The translations under genes and the position numbers were made by a program. This document shows, one piece after another, positions 1-9,209 of a stretch of 64,000 bases of DNA. Each line of letters begins with the position of its first letter. The first letter of the stretch is position 1. This DNA comes from JAMZMI01 sp964353015 (GTDB taxonomy: Bacteria; Bacteroidota; Bacteroidia; Cytophagales; Cyclobacteriaceae). The notes under the pieces were generated by a model. It made no database searches, had not been told where the DNA came from, and saw only the letters and a program-made list of their open reading frames with translations. Location: the NCBI GenBank assembly GCA_964353015.1, contig CAYGUA010000008.1, forward strand, positions 62,001 to 126,000, given 5' to 3'.

Positions 1-1221
1 GCTCTTCTGGCTTTTGATTACGATCGCGATGGTGATCTCGATTTAGCTCAATCAATCAAAAAAAGTGAAGGATATGAAATTGGTTTACGTTTACTAGAAA
101 ATCAAATATTAAAAACAGATCAAACCAATTTCATCGTGATAAAACCAAGAATGAGGGGTTCTAATCACTTTGCCATTGGGAGTTTGGTGAAAATAAGCAT
201 TGGTAACAAAACGCAAATCAAACCCATTCTAGCAGGTACAAGTTTTTATGGTCAAGAACCAGCTGAAGCTTTTTTCGGCATTGGTAATGAAACAAATATT
301 GATGAAGTGACTGTTGTTTGGCCAGGTGGACAAACGTCCAGGCATTTTAATATACCTATCAACCAGGTTGTTGAAATTTCTGATGAAAATGTGATTCATG
401 CGCCCGCATTTATCCAAACTGAAAATGTTGATAGCATTTCCGTGAGAATTACATGGAAACATATGTCCACCTTTGAAACGGGATTTGTTGTAGAAAGGTC
501 AGCTGACGAAACATTTGAAACCTTTGAATCAATCAATATCGATAGTGTAATCTTCGAATATATCGATACAAATTTGGCCAAGCGAACTGTATATTATTAT
601 AGAGTAAAGGCATTTTCCGGAGACCATACATCTGCTCCTTCATGGAAGGTAAAAGCAGAAACCAATGTGACGACACTTACCGCACCAACTGATCTTATGG
701 GAATAGTTCTTTCCGAATTTGAAACTAAGCTATTTTGGAACGACAACAGTAAAAATGAACTTGGTTATGTTCTTCAACGTTCGCTGGATGAAAATTTTAA
801 TTCCTATTTCAGTTACTTTTTAGACGCTAATACATCCACATTTATTGATCGAAATGTAGAACCAAAAACCACATATTATTATAGAATTAGAGGAGAAAAT
901 AAAGATATTTCATCGGAGTTCAGTAATGTTTATATGCTAACAACCTCAGTTTTGTCTAATAGTGAAAATGCGAAAATAATTATACACCCAAATCCGGCTC
1001 TTGGACAATTTCAAATTAAGCTTGATGAATATCTAACAGGAAATATTTCGGTTATGCTACATAACATTTACGGACAATTAATACAGAGATGGTCCTTTCA
1101 AAACGCTTCGGAAATATCTAAAGTAGCGTTTATCCATGAAGACTCACCAGGCTTGTATTTGATCACCATTAGTCTGGACGATCAAAAACTAGACACTCAA
1201 AAAATCTGGATTATAGACTGA
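1..1221 (+). CDS. T9SS-secreted FG-GAP/ASPIC-UnbV repeat protein (3' part)
   Basis: The reading frame is open from base 1, so the start lies outside the window; 406 residues are visible. It opens with a calcium-binding FG-GAP/VCBS-type loop (FDYDRDGDLDLA, about residues 5-16), followed by an ASPIC/UnbV domain with the characteristic GxSFYGQEPAEAFFGIG stretch and the VVWPGGQ motif. Two fibronectin type III-like modules follow, each ending in a T-Y-Y-Y-R segment. The last about 80 residues form a Por-type C-terminal sorting domain (HPNPALGQFQIKL, then LYLITI). This architecture fits an extracellular or cell-surface protein exported by the type IX secretion system; its ligand is unknown. It is followed after 2 bp by the convergent amidase gene. 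Confidence 0.85.
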   Translation, partial: ALLAFDYDRDGDLDLAQSIKKSEGYEIGLRLLENQILKTDQTNFIVIKPRMRGSNHFAIGSLVKISIGNKTQIKPILAGTSFYGQEPAEAFFGIGNETNIDEVTVVWPGGQTSRHFNIPINQVVEISDENVIHAPAFIQTENVDSISVRITWKHMSTFETGFVVERSADETFETFESINIDSVIFEYIDTNLAKRTVYYYRVKAFSGDHTSAPSWKVKAETNVTTLTAPTDLMGIVLSEFETKLFWNDNSKNELGYVLQRSLDENFNSYFSYFLDANTSTFIDRNVEPKTTYYYRIRGENKDISSEFSNVYMLTTSVLSNSENAKIIIHPNPALGQFQIKLDEYLTGNISVMLHNIYGQLIQRWSFQNASEISKVAFIHEDSPGLYLITISLDDQKLDTQKIWIID

Positions 1222-1223
1222 TT

Positions 1224-2861
1224 TTAATTCATAAACATCTTGGGATGTTCTTCTTCAAAACTCGTGATTGATTGAAGATATTGGGCAAAAGACAAAATGG
1301 TCGCTTCATCAAAATGATTTCCAATCAAACAAATAGTTCCCGGATTTTCTCCGGCATATGAGCCATTTGGCAATACTACCGACGGATGTCCTGTCAAATT
1401 GGTCATCAATAATTGATTCCCTTCAAAACTTGGGACGATCAATACATCAATATCAGCCATCATTTCATTGAAATCCTGAACCATCAAATATCTCAATCTA
1501 TTTGCCTGAATGTATTCAACTGCTGGAATCATTCTGGCCTGACGAAACACATTTGGCCAGGCATTTTCTATTTGTCTAACTAGCAAATCATCTTTTCCTG
1601 ACAAGGTAAGATCATCAAAAGCTGCTGCCGCTTCAGCAGAAAGGATAAAACTGATGATCTCTGGATCAAATTTATTTGGCAATGATTTAGGAATAAGCTC
1701 AATGCCTTGTATCTGTAGCAACGCCAATGTTGCACTGTCATTTTGGTGGTTATACCCATCCTGTCTCGCAAATTCTTCGCTCAGATATCCGACTTTCAAT
1801 TTCGTATAATCGACGGGATATCGATAATTAAATGGATGATCCTGCACTTGTAAATCAATTCCATCTTCACCCCTGATGGCTTCAAATACAATCGCACAGT
1901 CTTTGGCTGATTTACAGATTGGCCCCAGCTTATCCATGCTCCAACTCAAGGCCATGGCTCCAGCTTTGCTTACACTGCCATAGCTCGGTCTTAAACCTGT
2001 ATTTCCACATCTTGTTGATGGTGACACGATCGATCCCCACGTTTCACTGCCGATTGCAAATGGAACCAAACCTGCGGCAGTTGCTGAGGAAGGTCCGGCA
2101 GATGATCCGCTACTTCCTTCTTCAAGATTCCAGGGATTCCTTGTAGTTCCATCATACCAAACATCTCCCCAGGCCAACGCGCCTAATGATAACTTAGCGA
2201 CAACCACAGCTCCTGCCTCCTCGAGGTTTTTAACTACAGTAGCCGTACCTTCAAGCATTTGATCTTCATATGGTTTGGCACCAAAAGTAGTTTTATAGCC
2301 ATCTACGAATAATAAATCCTTCACTCCATACGGTATGCCATGAAGCAATCCTCTGTAGTTACCAGAAGCAATTTCGCGATCTGCTTTTCTTGCTTGATCT
2401 ATGGCCAATGAATCTGTTATGGTAATCACACATTCCAAAGTATCACCAAATCGCCTCAATCTATCGATAAAGAATTCAGTCAATTCAAGCGATGTGATTT
2501 TTCGTCTTTGGATGAGCACCGCCAATTCAGAAATTGAATAAAATGCCAGGTCATTGATATTTTTCGGCATGATCACCTTCTTTTCCAGACCCCAATCGAT
2601 TGGCTGTTGTTGTTTCGCGATTTTCCCTTGATTAACTGGAAAGGTAAACATCAACGAAAAAGGCACCTCATTACCTAATTTGAGCTTTCTTATGGATTCA
2701 TAACTTTCGAGTTGATCTTTCAAACCCGGTTTCATCAAATTGATTTCTTCCTGAGTGAACTGCAAGCCAAGCATGGAAGCCGCAATATTTACAGTGTCGG
2801 TTTGACCATAGCCTTGTAAAATGAATAACAGCAAAGCAGTAGCGAATAAATGTAATCTCAT
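1224..2861 (-). CDS. Secreted amidase (amidase signature family)
   Basis: 545-residue protein of the amidase signature family, which hydrolyses carboxamides with a Ser-cisSer-Lys triad. The triad is visible: Lys181 in GVKDLL, Ser253 in the GSSGSSAG stretch and Ser277 in ETWGSIVSP. The Gly/Ser-rich core and the following CGNTGLRPSYG segment are typical. Residues 1-20 form a signal peptide (hydrophobic core ending GYGQ), so it probably acts in the periplasm or outside the cell. About 80 residues between signal peptide and catalytic domain carry no recognised motif. Substrate cannot be read from sequence; GatA is excluded by the signal peptide. It stands alone, downstream of the putative RNA gene on the same strand. 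Confidence 0.88.
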   Translation of the reverse strand: MRLHLFATALLLFILQGYGQTDTVNIAASMLGLQFTQEEINLMKPGLKDQLESYESIRKLKLGNEVPFSLMFTFPVNQGKIAKQQQPIDWGLEKKVIMPKNINDLAFYSISELAVLIQRRKITSLELTEFFIDRLRRFGDTLECVITITDSLAIDQARKADREIASGNYRGLLHGIPYGVKDLLFVDGYKTTFGAKPYEDQMLEGTATVVKNLEEAGAVVVAKLSLGALAWGDVWYDGTTRNPWNLEEGSSGSSAGPSSATAAGLVPFAIGSETWGSIVSPSTRCGNTGLRPSYGSVSKAGAMALSWSMDKLGPICKSAKDCAIVFEAIRGEDGIDLQVQDHPFNYRYPVDYTKLKVGYLSEEFARQDGYNHQNDSATLALLQIQGIELIPKSLPNKFDPEIISFILSAEAAAAFDDLTLSGKDDLLVRQIENAWPNVFRQARMIPAVEYIQANRLRYLMVQDFNEMMADIDVLIVPSFEGNQLLMTNLTGHPSVVLPNGSYAGENPGTICLIGNHFDEATILSFAQYLQSITSFEEEHPKMFMN

Positions 2862-2948
2862 ATTTCAGTGTGAAAGGTTATCAGGTAAGAATAATCCCAA
2901 TAATTGACTAAATGTTTGAATCTCAAACAAATAGATAGGTTTAAAAAC

Positions 2949-2983
2949 AAAAAAGGGTGTCATTCTTGCGAATTCACCCTTTT
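2949..2983 (-). terminator. Intrinsic terminator of the putative RNA gene
   Basis: On the minus strand GGGTG-AATTC pairs with GAAT-CACCC around a GCAA loop, with a two-base bulge, and is followed by TTTTTTGTTTTT. It sits about 90 bp upstream of the amidase start, so it separates the putative RNA transcript from the amidase. Confidence 0.7.
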
Positions 2984-3248
2984 CACTTGGATCATGCCGT
3001 GGCTTGATATTCGTGCCAATTTACTGTTTTGATGCCCTTTGAGTATCCTCGGGGTATCCGATTCTTCTCTTCTACGTGTTTTCAAACTTCGACTGCAAGC
3101 ACCGTAGTGTTTTGCTGTCTTCTCTTTGTCCACCCGGAAACCGAAGTTTCAGCTTCATATCCCTCAATTGGTAGTTCTAAGGTAGACGGATAATTGATAT
3201 TTGCCAACTATAGCCACCTCTTGTTTTCAACGACTTTTGCACATCATT
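2949..3248 (-). ncRNA. Putative structured non-coding RNA, family not identified
   Basis: A 540-bp gap without a gene contains a probable RNA gene read on the minus strand. It has a perfect GAAAC-UUCG-GUUUC hairpin (complement of about 3135-3149), a fold that is UUCG-capped only when read on this strand. It ends in a strong intrinsic terminator (2949-2983). A Bacteroidota-like promoter lies upstream: TATTTTA at 3255-3261 and TTG at 3283-3285 with 21 bp between them. Expected transcript is about 300 nt. I found no tmRNA tag, SRP or RNase P core motif. A 6S-like RNA is possible by size and independent terminator, but I cannot demonstrate it. The 5' end is approximate. Confidence 0.45.
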
Positions 3249-3404
3249 TCTCCTTAAAATATGCCTGTTGTACACCACATATCAACAACCTATTAACAAT
3301 TCAAAAAGGTTAAAAAACATTAATTCCATTACCGCTTGTATAAATGGCGCAACTAGAGATTTAATCTTGCTGTCTTATTGTCAAAACCAAATCTCCTAAT
3401 CTAA

Positions 3405-5783
3405 ATGCTACGAAACTATATAACCATTGCCATCAGGCATTTAAAAAGACAACCGGGCTACAGCATCCTCAATATTCTGGGATTTACTGTCGGTCTTGTG
3501 GCCAGCTTTCTCATCATTTTATATCTGACAAATGAACTCAGCTTCGATCAACACCATTCCAAGGCAGACAGGATCTATAGGATATCCAGTGATATTGCAG
3601 AACCCGATAATTCATTCAGATGGGCAGTAACACAGCTGCCATTAGGTAAAACCACAAAAGCCGAAATACCAGAAGTCGAACAATATGTCCGCTTTATTGG
3701 CAATGGGCGCACCAGATTTGAGTGGGATGGAATCTTCTATTTCGAGGATAATATCTTTCAGGTAGATAGTACAGTCTTTGATGTGTTCACCTTCGATATG
3801 GTGCAGGGAAATCCAAAATCAGCACTCGAAGCACCCAACTCTATTGTATTAAATGAATCCCTGGCGAAAAAAATATTCAAACAGGAAGATCCGATAGGCA
3901 AAACATTGAAAGCGGACGACATGACCTTGAATGTGACTGGTATTTATAAAGATGTGCCATCCACTTCTCACATTCAGCCAGTAGCCATGATCTCCGCAAG
4001 TAGTTCCAAAAGAAATGCACGTAATAATTGGGGGAATTTTGGAATTTACACTTACATCCTTTTAAAGGAAGGAAGTCAAAACGCCGAAATAGTTGAAAAA
4101 CTGAAGGAAATCAATGATAAATATGTAGCCACCATTTTTGATCAATTTAATGTGAAGGTCAAATATGAACTTATCAATATCAAAGACATACACCTTACCT
4201 CCACGTTTCAGGGGGAACCAGAGGCACTTGGCAATATCAAATACATTTATATCTTCTCAGCAATCGCCATTTTTCTGATCCTGATTGCATGTATCAACTA
4301 TATGAATCTAGCCACAGCCAGATCTATCAAGCGTTCTCTGGAAGTTGGTGTAAGAAAAGTAATGGGCGCCACACGTAGATCGCTGGCGTTGCAATTTTTG
4401 ACTGAGTCACTGATACTCACTTTGATCTCGCTCCTATTGAGTGTGCTCATTCTGGTTATGATTGTCCCCGTGTTGAATAATTTACTCGAATTGAATCTGG
4501 ATATAACCAACTTAGTGCAGCCCAAAATCATGATAATCATAGCTGCTACATTGATCATCACTGGCTTAATAAGTGGGAGCTATCCTGCTTTTTTTCTCTC
4601 CTCATTCAAACCTATTCTTGCTCTGAAAGGAAAAGGGTCAAGCAAATCAGGCAATCAACTTTTAAGAAGAATATTGGTTGGGATGCAATTTGCAATATCC
4701 ATTTTCATGCTTGTAGGCACATTTACCATTTATCAGCAAATGCAATATCTCAGAAATAAGGATCTGGGATTCGATAAGGATAAGATTATCAAAGTACAAT
4801 TGGACAATCAACAGTCACGTGACAAATGGCCTGTTTTTAAAAACAAACTCACTCAAAATCCATTTGTTTCCAAAACCTCTACCTCTACCTCCACTCCTGG
4901 TGATGGATTTGGTAAAAATTTACTCGCTGTAGAAACCAATAATGGAAACATGGAAGAATATGGGATAGATCTATACAGTGTGGATTATGACTATTTCGCA
5001 GTACTTGATATTCCTTTTGCTTACGGAAGAAATATTTCCAAAGACTACCCTACTGATACAGCCACTGCAGTAATTGTGAATGAATCCATGGTGAAAAGAA
5101 TGAATTGGGAAAATCCGATTGGTAAAAAGTTTCAAATTGATCGCGATGATAGCACCAAGTTTCATACGGTGGTAGGTGTTGTAAAAGATTTTCATCAAAG
5201 ATCACTTTACAATCCGATTGAAGCACTTCTTTTTATACCGAGATTAAATAATGGCAATGTGATGATAAAAATTTCTGGTGACATCAATGAAGCCATTGGC
5301 CGTGTGGAAGCTGATTGGAATGACATCTATCCAGGCTTGCCATTCGAATATACCTTCCTAGACGAAGAATTTATGAGCCAATATCAGGAAGATCAACTCA
5401 GAGGCAAACTTTTCCTCGGCTTTGCAATTATGATGATATTCATCGCTTGCCTGGGCCTTTTAGGACTTGCATCATTTATAGCAGAGCAACGAACCAAGGA
5501 AATCAGCATAAGAAAAGTTCTTGGTGCCAATGTAGTCGGACTGGTTGGTTTGTTGGTTAAAGATTTTCTTCTTCTTGTAATTCTGGGAGCGATTCCAGCA
5601 TTCGCATTCGGATATTATTTTGTCAATGAATGGCTGGCCAATTTTCAATACCATGTGGATATCAGCTGGTTGGTGTTTGTCATTGTTCTCATAATTATCA
5701 GTATGATAACTATTATAACCACAGGATTTCATGCTTATCGTGCAGCGAGCGCAAACCCTTCAGATAACCTAAGATATGAATAG
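3405..5783 (+). CDS. MacB/FtsX-type ABC transporter permease
   Basis: 792-residue permease of the MacB/FtsX superfamily, with two tandem halves. Residues about 19-42 form the first membrane segment, then a large periplasmic MacB_PCD-like domain, then membrane segments near 280-310, 335-365 and 380-405. The second half repeats this: a segment near 425-445, another periplasmic domain, then segments near 670-695, 715-740 and 755-780. The family motif precedes both C-terminal membrane sets (EVGVRKVMGA and EISIRKVLGA). Such proteins use mechanotransmission to move lipoproteins, peptides or drugs with a separate ATPase. No ATPase gene is adjacent, which is common for this group in Bacteroidota. The substrate is unknown. 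Confidence 0.9.
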   Translation: MLRNYITIAIRHLKRQPGYSILNILGFTVGLVASFLIILYLTNELSFDQHHSKADRIYRISSDIAEPDNSFRWAVTQLPLGKTTKAEIPEVEQYVRFIGNGRTRFEWDGIFYFEDNIFQVDSTVFDVFTFDMVQGNPKSALEAPNSIVLNESLAKKIFKQEDPIGKTLKADDMTLNVTGIYKDVPSTSHIQPVAMISASSSKRNARNNWGNFGIYTYILLKEGSQNAEIVEKLKEINDKYVATIFDQFNVKVKYELINIKDIHLTSTFQGEPEALGNIKYIYIFSAIAIFLILIACINYMNLATARSIKRSLEVGVRKVMGATRRSLALQFLTESLILTLISLLLSVLILVMIVPVLNNLLELNLDITNLVQPKIMIIIAATLIITGLISGSYPAFFLSSFKPILALKGKGSSKSGNQLLRRILVGMQFAISIFMLVGTFTIYQQMQYLRNKDLGFDKDKIIKVQLDNQQSRDKWPVFKNKLTQNPFVSKTSTSTSTPGDGFGKNLLAVETNNGNMEEYGIDLYSVDYDYFAVLDIPFAYGRNISKDYPTDTATAVIVNESMVKRMNWENPIGKKFQIDRDDSTKFHTVVGVVKDFHQRSLYNPIEALLFIPRLNNGNVMIKISGDINEAIGRVEADWNDIYPGLPFEYTFLDEEFMSQYQEDQLRGKLFLGFAIMMIFIACLGLLGLASFIAEQRTKEISIRKVLGANVVGLVGLLVKDFLLLVILGAIPAFAFGYYFVNEWLANFQYHVDISWLVFVIVLIIISMITIITTGFHAYRAASANPSDNLRYE

Positions 5784-5868
5784 CATCAGAAAATATTGAT
5801 GATATCTATGATGAACATATTTAATTTTATGGTTGTTCAGGTTTAGACTTGTATCTGAAAGCGAATCC

Positions 5869-6678
5869 ATGAGTAATCCATTTGTAAAGAAAATTTTTGA
5901 AGCGCATAAACTTTGTCCCGAATGCCCACCAAGCAGGCAGGTGATTGAGTTTTTTGATAAGCTGATGGGTGTTTTGTTCCCGAACTTCAGCACCACACCC
6001 TTTCACCAGATAGATGAGTTAGATGCTGCGTTTGATTCATTAAGGAAGAAAATGCCCCTATTGGTCATGTGTGAAAATTCTGCTAAAAAAGTAGAAGTAT
6101 TTTTTGATCGGATGTCCGAAGTATACGACATGCTTCAAAAAGACGTAGAAGCTACTTTTAAAGGTGATCCCGCAGCGCAGAGTCATGCCGAAGTGATCCG
6201 CACCTATCCTGGATTTTATGCCATAGCCGCGCATCGCTTTGCACATTTGATGCTAGAAATCGGAATCAAAGATCTGCCAAGAATCATCAGCGAAAATGCC
6301 CACAGCAAAACAGGAATTGACATACATCCAGGCGCGATAATAGGTGGGTATTTTTGCATAGATCATGGCACAGGTATCGTGATTGGAGAGACTACAGTCA
6401 TTGGCGATTGGGTGAAGATTTATCAGGGAGTTACGCTCGGCGCACTTAGTGTCAATAAAGAAGACGCCAAAATAAAAAGACATCCAACCATTGAAAATCA
6501 TGTGGTCATTTACGCTGGTGCGACCATTTTAGGTGGAAACACAATTGTAGGGGAAAACTCGACAGTAGGTGGCAATGTGTGGCTAACTAAAAGTATTCCA
6601 GCCAATTCAAGAGTTTATTACAAAGCAGAAATGCATAGTGAAGATAAGCCCGACATGATCATAGTAAAACAAGACTAA
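5869..6678 (+). CDS. cysE: Serine O-acetyltransferase
   Basis: 269-residue serine acetyltransferase: acetyl-CoA plus L-serine gives O-acetylserine, the first committed step of cysteine synthesis. The N-terminal about 130 residues are helical (SATase N domain). The C-terminal half is a left-handed beta-helix of hexapeptide repeats with the catalytic segment GTGIVIGET preceded by DH and followed by YQGVTLGA. I chose ATG at 5869; an in-frame TTG at 5833 would add 12 residues with no clear ribosome binding site. It is followed 3 bp later by cysM, so the two consecutive enzymes form one operon. Domain order and length match the longer EpsC/plant-like serine acetyltransferases. Confidence 0.93.
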   Translation: MSNPFVKKIFEAHKLCPECPPSRQVIEFFDKLMGVLFPNFSTTPFHQIDELDAAFDSLRKKMPLLVMCENSAKKVEVFFDRMSEVYDMLQKDVEATFKGDPAAQSHAEVIRTYPGFYAIAAHRFAHLMLEIGIKDLPRIISENAHSKTGIDIHPGAIIGGYFCIDHGTGIVIGETTVIGDWVKIYQGVTLGALSVNKEDAKIKRHPTIENHVVIYAGATILGGNTIVGENSTVGGNVWLTKSIPANSRVYYKAEMHSEDKPDMIIVKQD

Positions 6679-6681
6679 CAA

Positions 6682-7560
6682 ATGCGAATTGCAGATTTAA
6701 TTGGTAATACTCCCTTAGTGGAAATTCAAAATATTTATTCCAAACCAGGAGTAACTATATATGGAAAACTAGAAGGACAAAATCCTGGTGGAAGTGTGAA
6801 GGATAGAGCCGCTTATGGCATGATCTCAGAAGCACTAAAGCGAGGTGATGTGAAAAAAGGAGACAAACTGGTAGAAGCGACAAGTGGAAATACTGGAATA
6901 GCACTCGCCATGATTGCTCAGTCTGTAGGATTGAAAATGACCTTGCTTATGCCTGAAAACTCCACGGCAGAAAGAATTCAAGTGATGAGAGCTTATGGCG
7001 CTGAGGTGATCCTCACTCCTGCTAAAGGCACGATCGAGTATTCCCGAGAATTGGCTGAGCAAATGGCCGAAAAAGAAGGCTATTTCATGCTTAATCAATT
7101 TGCCAATCCAGATAATTATGGCATGCATTATAAAACCACAGGACCAGAAATCTGGAGAGATACTGATGGAAAAGTGACGCATTTTGTATCAGCTATGGGA
7201 ACTACAGGCACCATTATGGGTGTAAGTCGATTTTTAAAAGAACAAAATTCTGATATTCAGATAGTAGGAACACAGCCAAAAGAAGGCTCCAGTATTCCAG
7301 GTATCCGCAGATGGTCGCCAGAATTTTTACCCAAAATATTCGATAAGGAGCGAGTTGATCGTACAGTCGATGTGAGTGAAGATGAAGCCAGATCGATGGC
7401 AAAAAGATTGGCCAAAGAAGAAGCCATATTATCAGGCATGAGTAGCGGTGGAGCATTGACTGCTGCAATTCAAGTCGCTGAAGAGATTAATCACGGAGTA
7501 ATCGTTTTTATTGTTTGCGATACCGGCGAAAGATATTTAAGTTCGAATTTATTTGACTGA
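6682..7560 (+). CDS. cysM: Cysteine synthase (O-acetylserine sulfhydrylase), CysM type
   Basis: 292-residue fold-type II PLP enzyme that converts O-acetylserine and sulfide (or thiosulfate) to cysteine. The PLP lysine is Lys40 in NPGGSVKDRAA, the substrate loop is SGNTG at 68-72, and a Gly/Ser phosphate-binding motif SGMSSGGA is near residue 253. The RAYGAEVILTP segment and the short C-terminus resemble CysM more than CysK. It lies between cysE (3 bp upstream) and a DUF4920 lipoprotein gene (2 bp downstream) in one operon. Confidence 0.92.
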   Translation: MRIADLIGNTPLVEIQNIYSKPGVTIYGKLEGQNPGGSVKDRAAYGMISEALKRGDVKKGDKLVEATSGNTGIALAMIAQSVGLKMTLLMPENSTAERIQVMRAYGAEVILTPAKGTIEYSRELAEQMAEKEGYFMLNQFANPDNYGMHYKTTGPEIWRDTDGKVTHFVSAMGTTGTIMGVSRFLKEQNSDIQIVGTQPKEGSSIPGIRRWSPEFLPKIFDKERVDRTVDVSEDEARSMAKRLAKEEAILSGMSSGGALTAAIQVAEEINHGVIVFIVCDTGERYLSSNLFD

Positions 7561-7562
7561 AA

Positions 7563-8027
7563 ATGCATAAAATCATAACCCTTCCTATCTTCATCCTTTT
7601 CTTGATCCTTGGCTCATGTGGAGGAAATAAAACCAAATATTCGAGCTATGGAGACATCATAGATGATAAGAACCCTCATGATATCACATCTCTGGCTTCA
7701 ATAGATATTGAAAATGAGAAACACATGAAACTTACTGGCACAGTCAATGAAGTTTGTCAGGCAAAAGGATGTTGGATGACTTTGAAAAATGAAGATGGCA
7801 TTCCTGTGAGAGTTACGTTCAGGGATTACGGCTTTTTTGTACCGAAAGATATTGCCGGTCAGCAAGTGATCGTGGATGGTATCATCTCAAAGAAGGAGTT
7901 GAGCCAGAAAATGGCCAGGCATTATGCTGAGGACGCCAACACTGCTTTTGATTCTACAAAGACGTATCTCGAATATGCCTTCATCGCTGATGGTGTTTTA
8001 GTCGCGATGACCAACAACTCAAATTGA
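7563..8027 (+). CDS. DUF4920 lipoprotein
   Basis: 154-residue predicted lipoprotein. The signal peptide ends in the lipobox LGSC (Cys19). The mature part matches the DUF4920 pattern seen in Bacteroidota: an OB-fold-like stretch with CQAKGCWM and VTFRDYGFFVPKD. The two cysteines of the CxxxxC segment could bind metal or form a disulfide; this is inference. It begins 2 bp after cysM and is probably co-transcribed with the cysteine genes, but no role in cysteine synthesis is established. Confidence 0.8.
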   Translation: MHKIITLPIFILFLILGSCGGNKTKYSSYGDIIDDKNPHDITSLASIDIENEKHMKLTGTVNEVCQAKGCWMTLKNEDGIPVRVTFRDYGFFVPKDIAGQQVIVDGIISKKELSQKMARHYAEDANTAFDSTKTYLEYAFIADGVLVAMTNNSN

Positions 8028-8172
8028 ATATTAAGAATATTTTATCTTCCAATACAATCTAGATTTATATAAAAAATATTTTTTAGGGAAATAACAACCG
8101 TTTTCATAGCATTTTAAGGGCATATTTATGAATTTGGCACTTCATTAATAATGTCTTAAAATTCACTAAACT

Positions 8173-9084
8173 ATGGATCAGGAATTCAGTTCGATCGACC
8201 CTTCTTCACTCTCAACCAAAGACTTACATCAGTATCTACTTGCTTGTGTGGCACCCCGTCCCATCGCTTTGGCGAGCACGATTGATATGGAAGACAATGT
8301 CAACCTGAGTCCATTTAGTTTTTTCAACGTCTTTTCTGCCAATCCCCCGATTCTAATATTTTCTCCAGCGCGAAGAGGCAAAGACAATACGACCAAGCAC
8401 AGCTATGACAATGTGAAAGAAATTGGCGAAGTGGTGATCAACATCGTGAACGAATCAATAGCACAACGCATGTATCAGACAAGTCTGGAATACAAAAAGG
8501 GTGTGAATGAATTTGAGAAATCTGGGCTAACAGAATTAAAATCCGATATAGTAAAACCGCCAAGAGTGCTTGAGGCGCCTGCCTCGTTCGAATGCACAGT
8601 TGATCAGATTATAGAGCTTGGTGATAAGGGTGGAGCTGGAAACCTCGTGATTTGCCGGGTGGTGAAAATGCACATCGGAACACAATACTTTGGAGAAAAT
8701 GGATTGCCAGACACTACCAAATTTGAACTGATTGCACGTATGGGTGGTGACTGGTATAGCCGGGCTTCTGGTGCCTCACTATTTAAAATTGCCGATCTTG
8801 ATGAAACCTCTGGTATTGGTATCGAAGGCCTATCACAAAGCATCAGAAACAGCAATATCCTCACGGAACATGAACTCTCCAGATTGGCAAGTGTGCATCA
8901 TCTGCCAACTCAGCAGGAAATAGATATGGCTAGAGCCAAAGATGAGGTGAGAGAATTATTCTTGGAGTTTGAAATTCAAAGGGATATGATAAAAGATGGC
9001 CTGCACCGAATGGGTAAATCACTTGTCCATGATGGCCGTATAGGCGAAGCGCTGGCTACTTTGCTGATTGTGGATCAGATATAG
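8173..9084 (+). CDS. Flavin reductase-like FMN-binding split-barrel protein
   Basis: 303-residue protein. Residues about 15-200 form a flavin reductase-like split barrel: the VAPRPIALAST segment, LSPFSFFNVFSANPP, and a VINIVNE strand are typical of the family that binds FMN and reduces or oxidises flavin-linked substrates. The C-terminal about 80 residues are helical and specific to the longer variants in Bacteroidota. No signal peptide, so cytosolic. It has its own upstream spacer of 145 bp and is probably monocistronic. The physiological substrate is unknown. Confidence 0.85.
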   Translation: MDQEFSSIDPSSLSTKDLHQYLLACVAPRPIALASTIDMEDNVNLSPFSFFNVFSANPPILIFSPARRGKDNTTKHSYDNVKEIGEVVINIVNESIAQRMYQTSLEYKKGVNEFEKSGLTELKSDIVKPPRVLEAPASFECTVDQIIELGDKGGAGNLVICRVVKMHIGTQYFGENGLPDTTKFELIARMGGDWYSRASGASLFKIADLDETSGIGIEGLSQSIRNSNILTEHELSRLASVHHLPTQQEIDMARAKDEVRELFLEFEIQRDMIKDGLHRMGKSLVHDGRIGEALATLLIVDQI

Positions 9085-9209
9085 AAGGTGTGATTTGCAA
9101 AGTATCATCATAAATCAAACAAGCTTTTTTGTGTAGAAAAGCTATAAGCTCGCACCATCTGTGCAATTTTATTTTTGATATATTTACCTCAAAAATAAAG
9201 AGCCGTTTC

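Noticed and set aside
2949..3248. tmRNA, RNase P RNA or SRP RNA
   Set aside because: No tag-peptide frame, no GAGGAAAGTCC core and no GGAAGCA-type SRP loop; size alone fits a 6S-like RNA but is not proof.
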